Notes: generated by a model not told the origin, from the letters alone. Positions 1 to 5,706 are shown, counted from the first letter of the stretch. The stretch is DNA of 5,706 nt from an uncultured Spirochaetaceae bacterium (GCA_902766345.1 CACXDK010000283.1:1-5706), one strand, 5' to 3'. Numbers and translations are program-made.

Positions 1-2
1 GT

Positions 3-380
3 GCAAAGAAAAATAAGACAATAAAAAGAATCGTTTTTCCAGATACAGTAAGGGTTATCGGCGGATTAAGCGGATATGAAGCCCTCGAAAGCGTAGTTCT
101 TCCTGCAAGCCTTGAAAAAATTGCAAATGCAAGCATATCTACATCAAAAACATGCGGAATGTTTGAAGGCTGCAAATCGTTAAAATCAATAAATCTTCCT
201 GCATCAATCAGAAGAATTGAAAAAGATTCATTCAAGGGCTGTGCCGCACTTACGGACATGGAAATTCCAGAAGAAGTAGTAATCAAGTGCGATTTTGCAG
301 AAACCGCATTCACAGGCACAAACCTCAAGCTCATAACACAGAGCAAGCTTAGGAAACTTGGATACAGGGGACGTTTCTAG
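3..380 (+). CDS. Leucine-rich-repeat (BspA/TpLRR-like) protein, C-terminal part only
   Basis: The reading frame is open from the left edge (first whole codon at position 3) to TAG at 378-380, giving 125 residues; the start lies outside the window. The sequence shows tandem leucine-rich repeats of the BspA type, with the pattern L-x-x-[IV]-x-[LIF]-P-x-[ST]-[LIV]-x-x-I followed by F-x-G-C. Visible units are residues 7-27 (degenerate), 28-59 (stretched to 32 residues) and 60-82 (a canonical 23-residue unit), then a decayed unit from 83 and a short basic tail ending RKLGYRGRF that probably caps the domain. In this family such proteins are usually secreted or surface-exposed and mediate adhesion or protein-protein contacts; the export signal would be in the missing part. 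The Met at 159 is an internal residue, not the start, because the repeat pattern continues upstream of it. No good intrinsic terminator follows directly. Family assignment is fairly sure; the specific function is unknown. Confidence 0.8.
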   Translation, partial: AKKNKTIKRIVFPDTVRVIGGLSGYEALESVVLPASLEKIANASISTSKTCGMFEGCKSLKSINLPASIRRIEKDSFKGCAALTDMEIPEEVVIKCDFAETAFTGTNLKLITQSKLRKLGYRGRF

Positions 381-413
381 TAAAATATTTCAATAACGTT
401 TCGTTAACTCCTA

Positions 414-442
414 TTCCCTATAAGCAAAAAATCCGCTAGAAT
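414..442 (+). promoter_or_regulatory. Candidate glyA promoter (weak)
   Basis: A -10-like TAGAAT lies at 437-442, with a poor -35-like TTCCCT at 414-419 and a 17-bp spacer. It would start transcription near 449, upstream of the hairpin at 464-502, so that hairpin would fall in the glyA leader RNA. The -10 matches the consensus at five of six positions and the -35 at only three. Transcription could instead read in from the repeat-protein gene. Confidence 0.35.
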
Positions 443-462
443 AAATTTCAAGTAGATTCTGA

Positions 463-511
463 ACACATCTATTTTCATGCCATGTTCTTGAAAATAGATG
501 TGAAATTTTTT
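463..511 (+). promoter_or_regulatory. Perfect 14-bp hairpin plus T run in the glyA leader
   Basis: Bases 464-477 (CACATCTATTTTCA) are exactly complementary to 489-502 (TGAAAATAGATGTG), leaving an 11-nt loop at 478-488. Three A residues and then six T (506-511) follow the stem. The glyA Shine-Dalgarno GAGG (516-519) begins just after the T run. The shape resembles an intrinsic terminator, which could either end transcripts from the upstream gene or attenuate glyA. The stem is AT-rich and the three A residues between stem and T run are not ideal for termination. A perfect inverted repeat of this size could alternatively be a DNA operator for a dimeric regulator. The structure is certain from the sequence; its role is inferred. 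Confidence 0.6.
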
Positions 512-525
512 AAACGAGGTCAAAA

Positions 526-2025
526 ATGTCTACACCATTGGAAAATTACCTTGCGCAGTGTAACGGAAAACCATCTGCAGCAATGTGTGCGTATGTTGCA
601 AATCTTCAGCAAGTTGCCGCAGTCGGTCCTGATATTGCAGCTTCCATCGTAAACGAACTGGAAAACCAGCGTTCCCACCTAAAACTTGTAGCATCTGAAA
701 ACTACTGTTCACTCAATGTTCAGGCTGCAATGGGAAACCTGCTCACAGACAAGTATGCAGAAGGATATCCAGAACACCGTTATTACGGAGGATGTGTAAA
801 CATCGATGCTGTTGAAAATACTGCAGCACGCGAAGCAGAAGCTCTGTTTGGTGCAGATTATGCTTATGTTCAGCCACATTCTGGTGCAGACACAAACTTG
901 GTAGCATACTGGGCTATTTTGAGTGCAAAGGTAGAAACTCCTACTTTGGAAGAACTTGGAGTAAAATCTTTGAATGACCTTACAGCCGAGCAGTTTGATG
1001 AACTTAGAAAGAGATTCGGCAATCAGAAGCTCATGGGACTGGACTACTCTTGCGGTGGACATTTGACACACGGATACCGCATGAATGTTTCTGCCCGCAT
1101 GTTTGAAAGCCATCCTTATGGTGTAGATAAAGAAACTGGTCTTTTAGACTATGATGCTATTGAAAAGCAGGCTATGGAAGTAAAACCTCTCATCTTGTTG
1201 ACAGGTTTTTCAGCCTATCCAAGAAAGATAGACTTTAAGCGCTTCCGCCAGATTGCAGACAAATGTGGTGCAGTTCTCATGGTAGACATGGCACACTTTG
1301 CAGGTCTTGTTGCTGGAAAAGTTTTTGAAGGCGATTATGATCCTGTAAAATGGGCAGATATTGTAACAACAACAACTCACAAGACTCTTAGAGGTCCTCG
1401 TGGAGCTATGATCTTGTGTAAAAAAGAATTTGCTGATTATGTAAATAAAGGATGTCCAATGGTTCTTGGCGGACCTCTCGGTCATGTTATGGCAGCAAAG
1501 GCTATTGCATTTAAGGAAGCTAGAACTCCTAAGTATCAGGAATGGGCTCATAATGTAGTAAAAAATGCAAAAGCACTTGCAGAAGGCTGTAAAGCTCACG
1601 GAATGCCTTTGCAGACTGGCGGAACTGACAACCACCTCATGCTTGTAGACGTAACTGGCTATGGTCTTACAGGAAAGCAGGCAGAAGCAGCATTGTTTAA
1701 GTGCGGAGTTACAGCAAATGCAAATGCTCTTCCTTATGACAAAAACGGAGCATGGTGGACAAGCGGAATCCGTATTGGTACACCAGGTCTTACAACTTTG
1801 GGCATGAATGAAGAAGATATGAAGGAAGTTTCCAACATTATTGACTTTGTTCTAAAGAATACAAAGCCTGGCGTTACAAAAGAAGGAAAACCTGCTAAGG
1901 GCAAGATTGACATTTCTGATGAAATTGTTTCTGAAGCACGTGCCCGTGTAAACAAACTTTTGTCTGCACATGTATTGTATCCAGAACTTGATTTGGACTT
2001 CCTTAAAAAAGAATTTGTAAAATAA
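526..2025 (+). CDS. glyA: Serine hydroxymethyltransferase, long form
   Basis: This PLP enzyme interconverts serine plus tetrahydrofolate with glycine plus 5,10-methylene-tetrahydrofolate in the cytoplasm, the main source of one-carbon units. Visible family landmarks are the LVASENY region, YAEGYPEHRYYGG, GGHLTHG around His179, VDMAH at 253-257 (the Asp contacts the PLP ring nitrogen in the family), VTTTTHKT with the Schiff-base lysine at Lys286, and SGIRIGTPG with the carboxylate-binding Arg416. At 499 residues it is about 80 longer than the usual bacterial enzyme of roughly 415-420. The extra length is an N-terminal extension of about 30 residues, an insertion at about 133-172 between VAYWAIL and the GGHLTHG loop, and a lysine-rich stretch near the C terminus. 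I associate this form with Treponema and Chlamydia. The ATG at 526 is supported by a GAGG Shine-Dalgarno at 516-519, 6 nt upstream. The gene stands alone, with a terminator close behind. All key catalytic residues are present. Confidence 0.97.
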   Translation: MSTPLENYLAQCNGKPSAAMCAYVANLQQVAAVGPDIAASIVNELENQRSHLKLVASENYCSLNVQAAMGNLLTDKYAEGYPEHRYYGGCVNIDAVENTAAREAEALFGADYAYVQPHSGADTNLVAYWAILSAKVETPTLEELGVKSLNDLTAEQFDELRKRFGNQKLMGLDYSCGGHLTHGYRMNVSARMFESHPYGVDKETGLLDYDAIEKQAMEVKPLILLTGFSAYPRKIDFKRFRQIADKCGAVLMVDMAHFAGLVAGKVFEGDYDPVKWADIVTTTTHKTLRGPRGAMILCKKEFADYVNKGCPMVLGGPLGHVMAAKAIAFKEARTPKYQEWAHNVVKNAKALAEGCKAHGMPLQTGGTDNHLMLVDVTGYGLTGKQAEAALFKCGVTANANALPYDKNGAWWTSGIRIGTPGLTTLGMNEEDMKEVSNIIDFVLKNTKPGVTKEGKPAKGKIDISDEIVSEARARVNKLLSAHVLYPELDLDFLKKEFVK

Positions 2026-2049
2026 TTTTTTAACTCTTCCAAATATGAG

Positions 2050-2089
2050 CTCCTGTCCTAAATTCTTACAAGGACAGGAGTTTTTTGTT
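2050..2089 (+). terminator. Intrinsic terminator of glyA
   Basis: A perfect 10-bp stem, CTCCTGTCCT (2050-2059) with AGGACAGGAG (2071-2080), encloses an 11-nt loop and is followed by TTTTTTGTTT. It lies 24 nt past the glyA stop. There is no matching A run before the stem, so it should act only on the + strand. It separates glyA from thrC transcriptionally. Confidence 0.92.
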
Positions 2090-2105
2090 TCTTTTATTAG
2101 AACCC

Positions 2106-2134
2106 TTGAAATACATGTCGTTTTTTGATAGCAT
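2106..2134 (+). promoter_or_regulatory. Candidate thrC promoter
   Basis: A -35-like TTGAAA (2106-2111) is followed after 17 bp by TAGCAT (2129-2134), which would start RNA near 2141 and include the AAGG ribosome binding site at 2155-2158. A competing pair, TTGATA (2125-2130) and TATAGT (2149-2154) with an 18-bp spacer, fits the consensus better but would start RNA near 2161, only about 6 nt before the ATG and past the ribosome binding site. The sequence alone does not decide between them. Confidence 0.4.
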
Positions 2135-2166
2135 ATACAAAATATTACTATAGTAAGGTATTTTAA

Positions 2167-3579
2167 ATGGTTTACACAGATACAAGAGACAAAAGCGTCA
2201 AGGCTGATTTCAGGACAGCTGTATTAAACGGTATGAATGCCCAGACTGGCGGACTGTACATTCCAACATCTTTTCCAAAACTGGACAAAAATTATCTTTC
2301 TAAAATTCCAGAACCTTCTTTCCGTGAAATTGCCTTTGAAATGGCAAAACCTTATGTAGAAGGTGAAATTCCAGATTCAGATCTTGAATCTATCATTCAG
2401 GATGCATACCCTTTTATGCCTCAGATTGTTCCAATTGATCCTGTAACTTACGTACTCGAGCTTTTCCATGGTCCAACCTGTGCATTCAAGGATTTCGGTG
2501 CACGCTTTATGGCTCGCGTAATGTCATATTTTAACAGAAATGAAAATGACAATCTTCATATTTTAGTTGCTACAAGCGGTGACACAGGTTCTGCTGTAGG
2601 AAGTGCATTCCACAATGTTCCTGGAATAGATGTAACAATCCTCTACCCTGATGGAAAAATTTCACCACTTCAGGAAAAACAGCTTTCTACATTTGATGGC
2701 AATGTACGTGCCCTTAAGGTAAAGGGAACATTTGACGACTGCCAGAAGCTTGTAAAAACAGCATTTACAGATGTAGAGCTGCGTAATAAATTCAGATTGT
2801 CTTCTGCAAATTCAATTAACATTTCTCGTTTGCTTCCTCAGAGCTTCTACTATATGTATTCCTCTTTGGTTGTAAAAAACAGAATTCCTCATGACAGCAA
2901 GATTGAAAATCCTTCTATCTTAGCTGTTGTTCCAAGTGGAAATTTCGGAAACCTTACCAGTGGTCTTATTGCTTATGAAATGGGCGCTCCTATTGCCGGT
3001 TTTGTTGCAGCCACAAATGCAAATCATACTATTCCAGACTGGATTGCAACTGGCGATTACAACACTCGCCCATCTGTAGCTACATTAAGTAATGCTATGG
3101 ATGTTGGTGCTCCAAGCAACTATGAAAGAATTGCTTTCATGTATGATCTTGAACAGGTTCGCAAAATGTTTGCTTCATACTGGACAGACGACAAGGGAAC
3201 TCTTGAAGCTGTTAAGCTTTGTAATGAAAAGACTGGTTACATCATTGATCCTCATGGTGCTGTTGCATGGAAAGCATGGAACGACATGAGAAATGGTGGA
3301 ATGGAAAAGATTATAAACGGCGATAAGGGTGATGTTTCTAAACCTGGCATGACAGCAAATGTTCCTTCTTGGGGACAGGAAGTTGTAAACAAGAATGCTG
3401 TAGGAATTATCCTTGAGACAGCTCACCCTGCAAAGTTTGGTGCAACTGTACAGAATGCTATTGGAAGAGCACCTGGAATGCCTGACAGACTTGAAAAAGT
3501 AATGCATCTTGAAGATCGTGCAATTCCAATGGAAAAGGATTACGACAGCTTTAAGAGCTGGCTTACAGAAAATCTTTAA
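2167..3579 (+). CDS. thrC: Threonine synthase
   Basis: This fold-type II PLP enzyme converts O-phospho-L-homoserine and water to L-threonine and phosphate, the last step of threonine synthesis. The N-terminal domain (about residues 1-100) carries the YTDTRD start and the GGLYIP motif typical of ThrC. The PLP-binding lysine is Lys108 in HGPTCAFKDFGARF. TSGDTGSAVG at 136-145 is the glycine/serine/threonine loop that binds the cofactor and substrate phosphates, and VPSGNFGN at 255-262 is a second conserved ThrC motif. The length of 470 residues is within the family range. The ATG at 2167 has a modest AAGG Shine-Dalgarno at 2155-2158, 8 nt upstream, and begins the homology, so the start is well supported. 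The gene is monocistronic between two terminators: homoserine kinase and homoserine dehydrogenase genes, often beside thrC in other bacteria, are not in this window. No threonine leader peptide or riboswitch is visible upstream. Confidence 0.97.
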   Translation: MVYTDTRDKSVKADFRTAVLNGMNAQTGGLYIPTSFPKLDKNYLSKIPEPSFREIAFEMAKPYVEGEIPDSDLESIIQDAYPFMPQIVPIDPVTYVLELFHGPTCAFKDFGARFMARVMSYFNRNENDNLHILVATSGDTGSAVGSAFHNVPGIDVTILYPDGKISPLQEKQLSTFDGNVRALKVKGTFDDCQKLVKTAFTDVELRNKFRLSSANSINISRLLPQSFYYMYSSLVVKNRIPHDSKIENPSILAVVPSGNFGNLTSGLIAYEMGAPIAGFVAATNANHTIPDWIATGDYNTRPSVATLSNAMDVGAPSNYERIAFMYDLEQVRKMFASYWTDDKGTLEAVKLCNEKTGYIIDPHGAVAWKAWNDMRNGGMEKIINGDKGDVSKPGMTANVPSWGQEVVNKNAVGIILETAHPAKFGATVQNAIGRAPGMPDRLEKVMHLEDRAIPMEKDYDSFKSWLTENL

Positions 3580-3596
3580 TTCTATTGTTTAAAAAT

Positions 3597-3640
3597 AAAA
3601 AAGGAACTGATTAAGGTTTTGCCTTTCAGTTCCTTTTTTT
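3597..3640. terminator. Bidirectional intrinsic terminator between thrC and the deaminase gene
   Basis: AAGGAACTGA (3601-3610) pairs perfectly with TCAGTTCCTT (3626-3635). Inside the loop a second short stem, AAGG (3613-3616) with CCTT (3622-3625), can stack on it across a 2-nt bulge. The stem is flanked by an A-rich run at 3591-3600 and a T run at 3634-3640, so each strand has a stem followed by a U tract. It ends thrC (stop at 3579) on the + strand and the permease-deaminase operon (stop at 3646) on the - strand. Confidence 0.92.
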
Positions 3641-3645
3641 TATTA

Positions 3646-4140
3646 TTACATATTTTCGTATGTCTGAACTTCGTCTTCCAGATGTTCTATTTTAACACCT
3701 GCTATCTTAAACATTTCCATTGAATCTGCTTCATCATGATAATGTTTTTCACAGACAACCCGTTTTATTCCGCAGTTTATCAAAAGCATGGCACAGGTTC
3801 TGCATGGAGTCATCTTGCAGTATACGGTAGCCCCATCTATTGAAACTCCCCTTTTTGCAGCCTGACAGATTGCATTCTGCTCTCCATGTACGGTCCTTAC
3901 ACAATGTTGAGTAACAGAACCGTCTGCATGAAGAACTTTTCTCATAAGGTGACCAACATCATCACAATGAGGCAAGCCTGCAGGAGAGCCTGCATAGCCC
4001 GTAGCAAGAATCTGGTTGTCACGGACTATAACGCAGCCCAATCTGCCTCTGTCACAGGTAGAACGTTTGGCAATGGAACGCGCCACTTCCATGAAGTATT
4101 CATCCCATGTCGGACGATGATATTTTTCTTCTTCTTCCAT
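3646..4140 (-). CDS. comEB: dCMP deaminase, ComEB family
   Basis: This zinc enzyme of the cytidine/deoxycytidylate deaminase family most likely converts dCMP to dUMP, the substrate of thymidylate synthase. The catalytic site is visible as HGEQNAI (His85, Glu87) and TPCRTC (Cys113, Cys116), which together supply the zinc ligands and the proton-shuttling glutamate. Cys29 in RSTCDRG, His58-Cys59 in GLPHCDD and His79-Cys80 are also conserved in ComEB/dCMP deaminases; in phage T4-type enzymes an extra zinc site is built from Cys/His residues of this region, which I infer may hold here. The 164-residue length is normal. One oddity is Gly86 where the family usually has Ala (HAE). The gene starts 7 bp after the permease stop codon, with only a weak AAGAGA ribosome site overlapping that stop, suggesting translational coupling. 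The name follows Bacillus subtilis and does not imply a role in competence. A related nucleotide deaminase activity cannot be excluded. Confidence 0.9.
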   Translation of the reverse strand: MEEEEKYHRPTWDEYFMEVARSIAKRSTCDRGRLGCVIVRDNQILATGYAGSPAGLPHCDDVGHLMRKVLHADGSVTQHCVRTVHGEQNAICQAAKRGVSIDGATVYCKMTPCRTCAMLLINCGIKRVVCEKHYHDEADSMEMFKIAGVKIEHLEDEVQTYENM

Positions 4141-4150
4141 AAATCTCTTA
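4141..4150 (-). promoter_or_regulatory. Deaminase ribosome site overlapping the permease stop codon
   Basis: Read on the - strand, TAAGAGATTT precedes the deaminase ATG. The TAA is the permease stop and the AAGAGA part is a weak, closely spaced Shine-Dalgarno. This geometry favours re-initiation by ribosomes finishing the permease. There is no room for a separate promoter between the two genes. Confidence 0.55.
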
Positions 4151-5452
4151 TTTTACTGCTTCAAATATAATATCTGCAATGAAAACAAGTGCAAGAATCC
4201 ATGTTACCATAGGAATATCCTTTGCTTTCTTGCCTACAATTTTGCAGATTACATAAGAAATAACGCCCCATGCGATTCCCTTTGAAATTGAATAAGAGAA
4301 AGGCATTACCATAATTGTAATGAATGCTGGAATTCCTTCTGTAGGATCATCAAATTTAATTGAAACAATAGATTTCATCATAAGATAGCCAACAAAAACC
4401 AATGCAGGAGCTGTTGCTGCAGATGGAATGAGAGCAAACAAAGGTGTAAGGAACAAAGCAAGAATAAAGAATATTGATGTTACAACAGAAGAAAGACCTG
4501 TACGTCCACCAGCTGCTACGCCAGATGTAGACTCTACAAAACTTGTAACTGTAGAGGTTCCAAGACAAGCACCTGCAACAGTACCTACTGCATCTGCAAG
4601 AAGAGCCTGTTTTGCATTTACAATATTTCCATCTTTATCTTTTAAATTTGACTGCTCAGCAATTCCCATCAGAGTTCCAATAGTATCAAACATGTCTGTG
4701 AAAAGGAATGTAAAGAAAACAACAAAGAATTTTAATGTAAATATATTTGCAAATTCAAACTTAAATAGATTTGGAGCTGATGGAACAGAAACTGGAGTCC
4801 AATTTTCAGGAACGGAAGTAACACCAAATGGGATTCCAATTATTGTTGTAAGTACAATGCCAACAAGGATTGCACCTGGAACTTTACGGAGATAAAGAAT
4901 GATTGTAATTATAAGTCCTATTACAAATACCAAAGCAGATGCATGTCCAAGATTGAGATTTTCAAAACCTATTATTGTACCTGTATCTGTACCGACAATA
5001 CCAGCGTTAACAAGTCCAATAAGGGTTATAAAAAGGCCAATTCCTACTGCAACAGCTTTTTTTAATGTTGCAGGAATAGACTTTATGATTGCTTCGCGAA
5101 TTCCAACAAGGGAAAGAATTATAAAAAGGATTCCTTCCATGAAAACAGCCGTCAAAGCAAACTGCCAAGAGCAACCCATGCCAAGAACTACTGTATAAGT
5201 AAAAAACGCATTAAGACCAAGTCCTGGTGCAAGAGCTACAGGAAGATTTGCAACAAATGCCATGACAAGTGTAGCAATAGCTGAAGAAATTGCTGTAGCG
5301 GTAAATACAGCATTCCATGACATACCTGAAGCAGACAGAATACCAGGATTTACTGCAAGGATATAAGACATTGCAAGAAATGTGGTTATACCAGCAACAA
5401 CCTCTTTACTGACTGTAGTTCCTCTCTCTTTTAGCTTAAAAAATGTTTCCAT
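4148..5452 (-). CDS. Purine base permease, AzgA/PbuG (NCS2) type
   Basis: This is a multi-pass inner-membrane transporter of 434 residues, normal for the family, predicted to import hypoxanthine, guanine and/or adenine with protons. Nearly the whole chain is hydrophobic segments, consistent with 12-14 membrane helices. Family motifs are visible: a TTFLAMSYILAVNP segment at about 23-36, APGLGLNAFFTYTVV at 75-89, FTDMFDTIGT at 251-260, ADAVGT at 286-291, and a GTSTVTSFVESTSG block with AAGGRTGLSS at 298-322, where substrate-binding residues lie in this family. The sequence cannot separate adenine- from guanine/hypoxanthine-specific members, so no symbol is given. The start at 5452 is supported by a strong AGGAGG Shine-Dalgarno (complement of 5462-5467) nine bases upstream. 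It is the first gene of a two-gene operon with the dCMP deaminase and has its own sigma-70-type promoter. The roughly 33-nt leader is too short for a purine riboswitch. Confidence 0.95.
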   Translation of the reverse strand: METFFKLKERGTTVSKEVVAGITTFLAMSYILAVNPGILSASGMSWNAVFTATAISSAIATLVMAFVANLPVALAPGLGLNAFFTYTVVLGMGCSWQFALTAVFMEGILFIILSLVGIREAIIKSIPATLKKAVAVGIGLFITLIGLVNAGIVGTDTGTIIGFENLNLGHASALVFVIGLIITIILYLRKVPGAILVGIVLTTIIGIPFGVTSVPENWTPVSVPSAPNLFKFEFANIFTLKFFVVFFTFLFTDMFDTIGTLMGIAEQSNLKDKDGNIVNAKQALLADAVGTVAGACLGTSTVTSFVESTSGVAAGGRTGLSSVVTSIFFILALFLTPLFALIPSAATAPALVFVGYLMMKSIVSIKFDDPTEGIPAFITIMVMPFSYSISKGIAWGVISYVICKIVGKKAKDIPMVTWILALVFIADIIFEAVK

Positions 5453-5491
5453 AAAGGTAATCCTCCTAAGACACCTGTGTAAGATTAAAGA

Positions 5492-5520
5492 AGTATAGCA
5501 TTTATCAATATTTATGTCAT
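5492..5520 (-). promoter_or_regulatory. Promoter of the permease-deaminase operon
   Basis: On the - strand, ATGACA (complement of 5515-5520) is followed by a 17-bp spacer and TATACT (complement of 5492-5497). Each box matches the sigma-70 consensus at five of six positions. RNA would start near 5485, giving a short leader of about 33 nt that contains the AGGAGG ribosome site. Confidence 0.7.
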
Positions 5521-5574
5521 TAATGCATGGTTTTGAAAATTTTTAGAAATTTGCATTTTTCTTTTGTAAAGTTA

Positions 5575-5603
5575 TTGACAAAAAAAGTGAAAATCTATAT
5601 AGT
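5575..5603 (+). promoter_or_regulatory. Promoter of the tRNA-Gly gene
   Basis: A perfect TTGACA -35 (5575-5580), an exact 17-bp spacer and TATAGT (5598-5603) form a strong sigma-70 promoter. Transcription would start near 5610, about 7 nt before the tRNA. The A/T tracts at about 5535-5574 just upstream look like an UP element, which is common at stable-RNA promoters; that part is inference. Confidence 0.85.
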
Positions 5604-5616
5604 GTAATCATCACTT

Positions 5617-5689
5617 GCGGTAGTCATATAACGGCTCATTATCTCAGCCTTCCAAGCTGATGACGAGGGTTCGACTCCCTTCTACCGCT
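5617..5689 (+). tRNA. tRNA-Gly, anticodon TCC
   Basis: The full cloverleaf can be drawn. The acceptor stem GCGGTAG (5617-5623) pairs with CTACCGC (5682-5688), with discriminator T at 5689, as expected for bacterial tRNA-Gly. The anticodon stem TCAGC (5644-5648) pairs with GCTGA (5656-5660) around loop CTTCCAA, giving anticodon TCC (5651-5653), which reads GGA and GGG. The T arm is GAGGG/CCCTT (5665-5669, 5677-5681; one G-T pair) with loop TTCGACT. The D arm is weak: three A-T pairs plus a T-T mismatch (5629 and 5639), a layout resembling the E. coli tRNA-Gly(UCC) D arm as I recall it. The bases after the discriminator read CT, not CCA, so the 3' CCA must be added by tRNA nucleotidyltransferase. 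The remaining 17 bases of the window contain no visible terminator, so further tRNAs may follow. Confidence 0.97.
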
Positions 5690-5706
5690 CTAAAAAGCTA
5701 ACCTAA

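Noticed and set aside
394..406. Small hairpin TAACG-TTT-CGTTA after the repeat-protein gene as a terminator
   Set aside because: The stem is only 5 bp with a 3-nt loop and no T run follows, so it is unlikely to end transcription.
477..491. Mini-ORF ATG-CCA-TGT-TCT-TGA in the glyA leader hairpin as a leader peptide
   Set aside because: It has four codons, no ribosome binding site and no glycine or serine codon cluster that would suit attenuation control (one Ser codon only). It is probably chance.
381..525. A known riboswitch or T-box upstream of glyA
   Set aside because: The stretch is only 145 bases with one simple hairpin. I see no tandem glycine aptamer, no tetrahydrofolate-type fold and no T-box core sequence.
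709..2042. Several long open frames antisense to glyA (709-1113, 1210-1635, 1734-2042)
   Set aside because: They lie wholly or almost wholly inside glyA on the opposite strand, have unusual compositions rich in Cys, Ser and Phe, and match no family I recognise. They are shadows of a well-supported gene.
4356..5198. Open frames overlapping the permease gene (4428-4895 and 4899-5198 on +, 4356-4568 on -)
   Set aside because: The two + frames are antisense to a transporter with intact family motifs, and the - frame is an out-of-frame shadow of it. Their Pro/Thr/Arg- or Cys/Ser-rich composition is what translating such a gene in a wrong frame gives, and none has a convincing ribosome site.
5453..5490. 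A purine riboswitch before the permease
   Set aside because: The predicted leader is about 33 nt, far below the size of a purine aptamer with an expression platform, and no three-way junction can be drawn.
5626..5642. Weak D stem with T-T mismatch as a sign of a broken tRNA
   Set aside because: All other arms are intact, and as I recall it the E. coli tRNA-Gly(UCC) D arm has the same mismatch position, so this looks normal for the isoacceptor.
1..5706. Mobile element, CRISPR array, toxin-antitoxin or defence system
   Set aside because: No transposase, integrase, terminal inverted repeats, direct-repeat array or defence-like gene is visible. Almost all sequence is accounted for by housekeeping genes and short control regions. 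The tRNA could serve as an integration site, but only 17 bases follow it and no duplicated tRNA end is present.

Overview
The window is AT-rich bacterial DNA with compact gene spacing. Its best overall match is a host-associated spirochaete of the Treponema type. Three things point there: the end of a BspA/TpLRR-type leucine-rich-repeat protein, an unusually long (499-residue) serine hydroxymethyltransferase of the form I associate with Treponema and Chlamydia, and the low GC content. This is inference from gene character, not from a marker gene, and the species is not identified.

Layout, left to right. (1) Positions 3-380, + strand: the C-terminal 125 residues of a leucine-rich-repeat protein whose start lies outside the window. 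(2) Positions 381-525: an intergenic leader with a weak candidate promoter and a perfect 14-bp hairpin with a T run just before the glyA ribosome binding site. (3) Positions 526-2025: glyA, closed by a strong intrinsic terminator. (4) Positions 2167-3579: thrC, threonine synthase. (5) Positions 3597-3640: a bidirectional terminator between the converging thrC and deaminase genes. (6) On the - strand, 5452 down to 3646: a two-gene operon, an AzgA/PbuG-type purine permease followed 7 bp later by a ComEB-type dCMP deaminase. (7) Positions 5453-5616: a divergent intergenic region with a well-formed promoter in each direction. (8) Positions 5617-5689, + strand: tRNA-Gly(TCC).

The genes are housekeeping metabolism. 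GlyA interconverts serine and glycine and supplies one-carbon units. ThrC finishes threonine synthesis. The permease imports purine bases, and the deaminase supplies dUMP for thymidylate synthesis, a reaction that uses the methylene-tetrahydrofolate made by GlyA. This link is metabolic only: each gene or operon appears to have its own promoter and terminator.

I see no mobile element, CRISPR array, phage gene, defence system or new multi-gene system. The observations most worth checking are the hairpin in the glyA leader, the HGE variant of the deaminase zinc motif, and the pairing of a purine permease with a pyrimidine deaminase in one operon.
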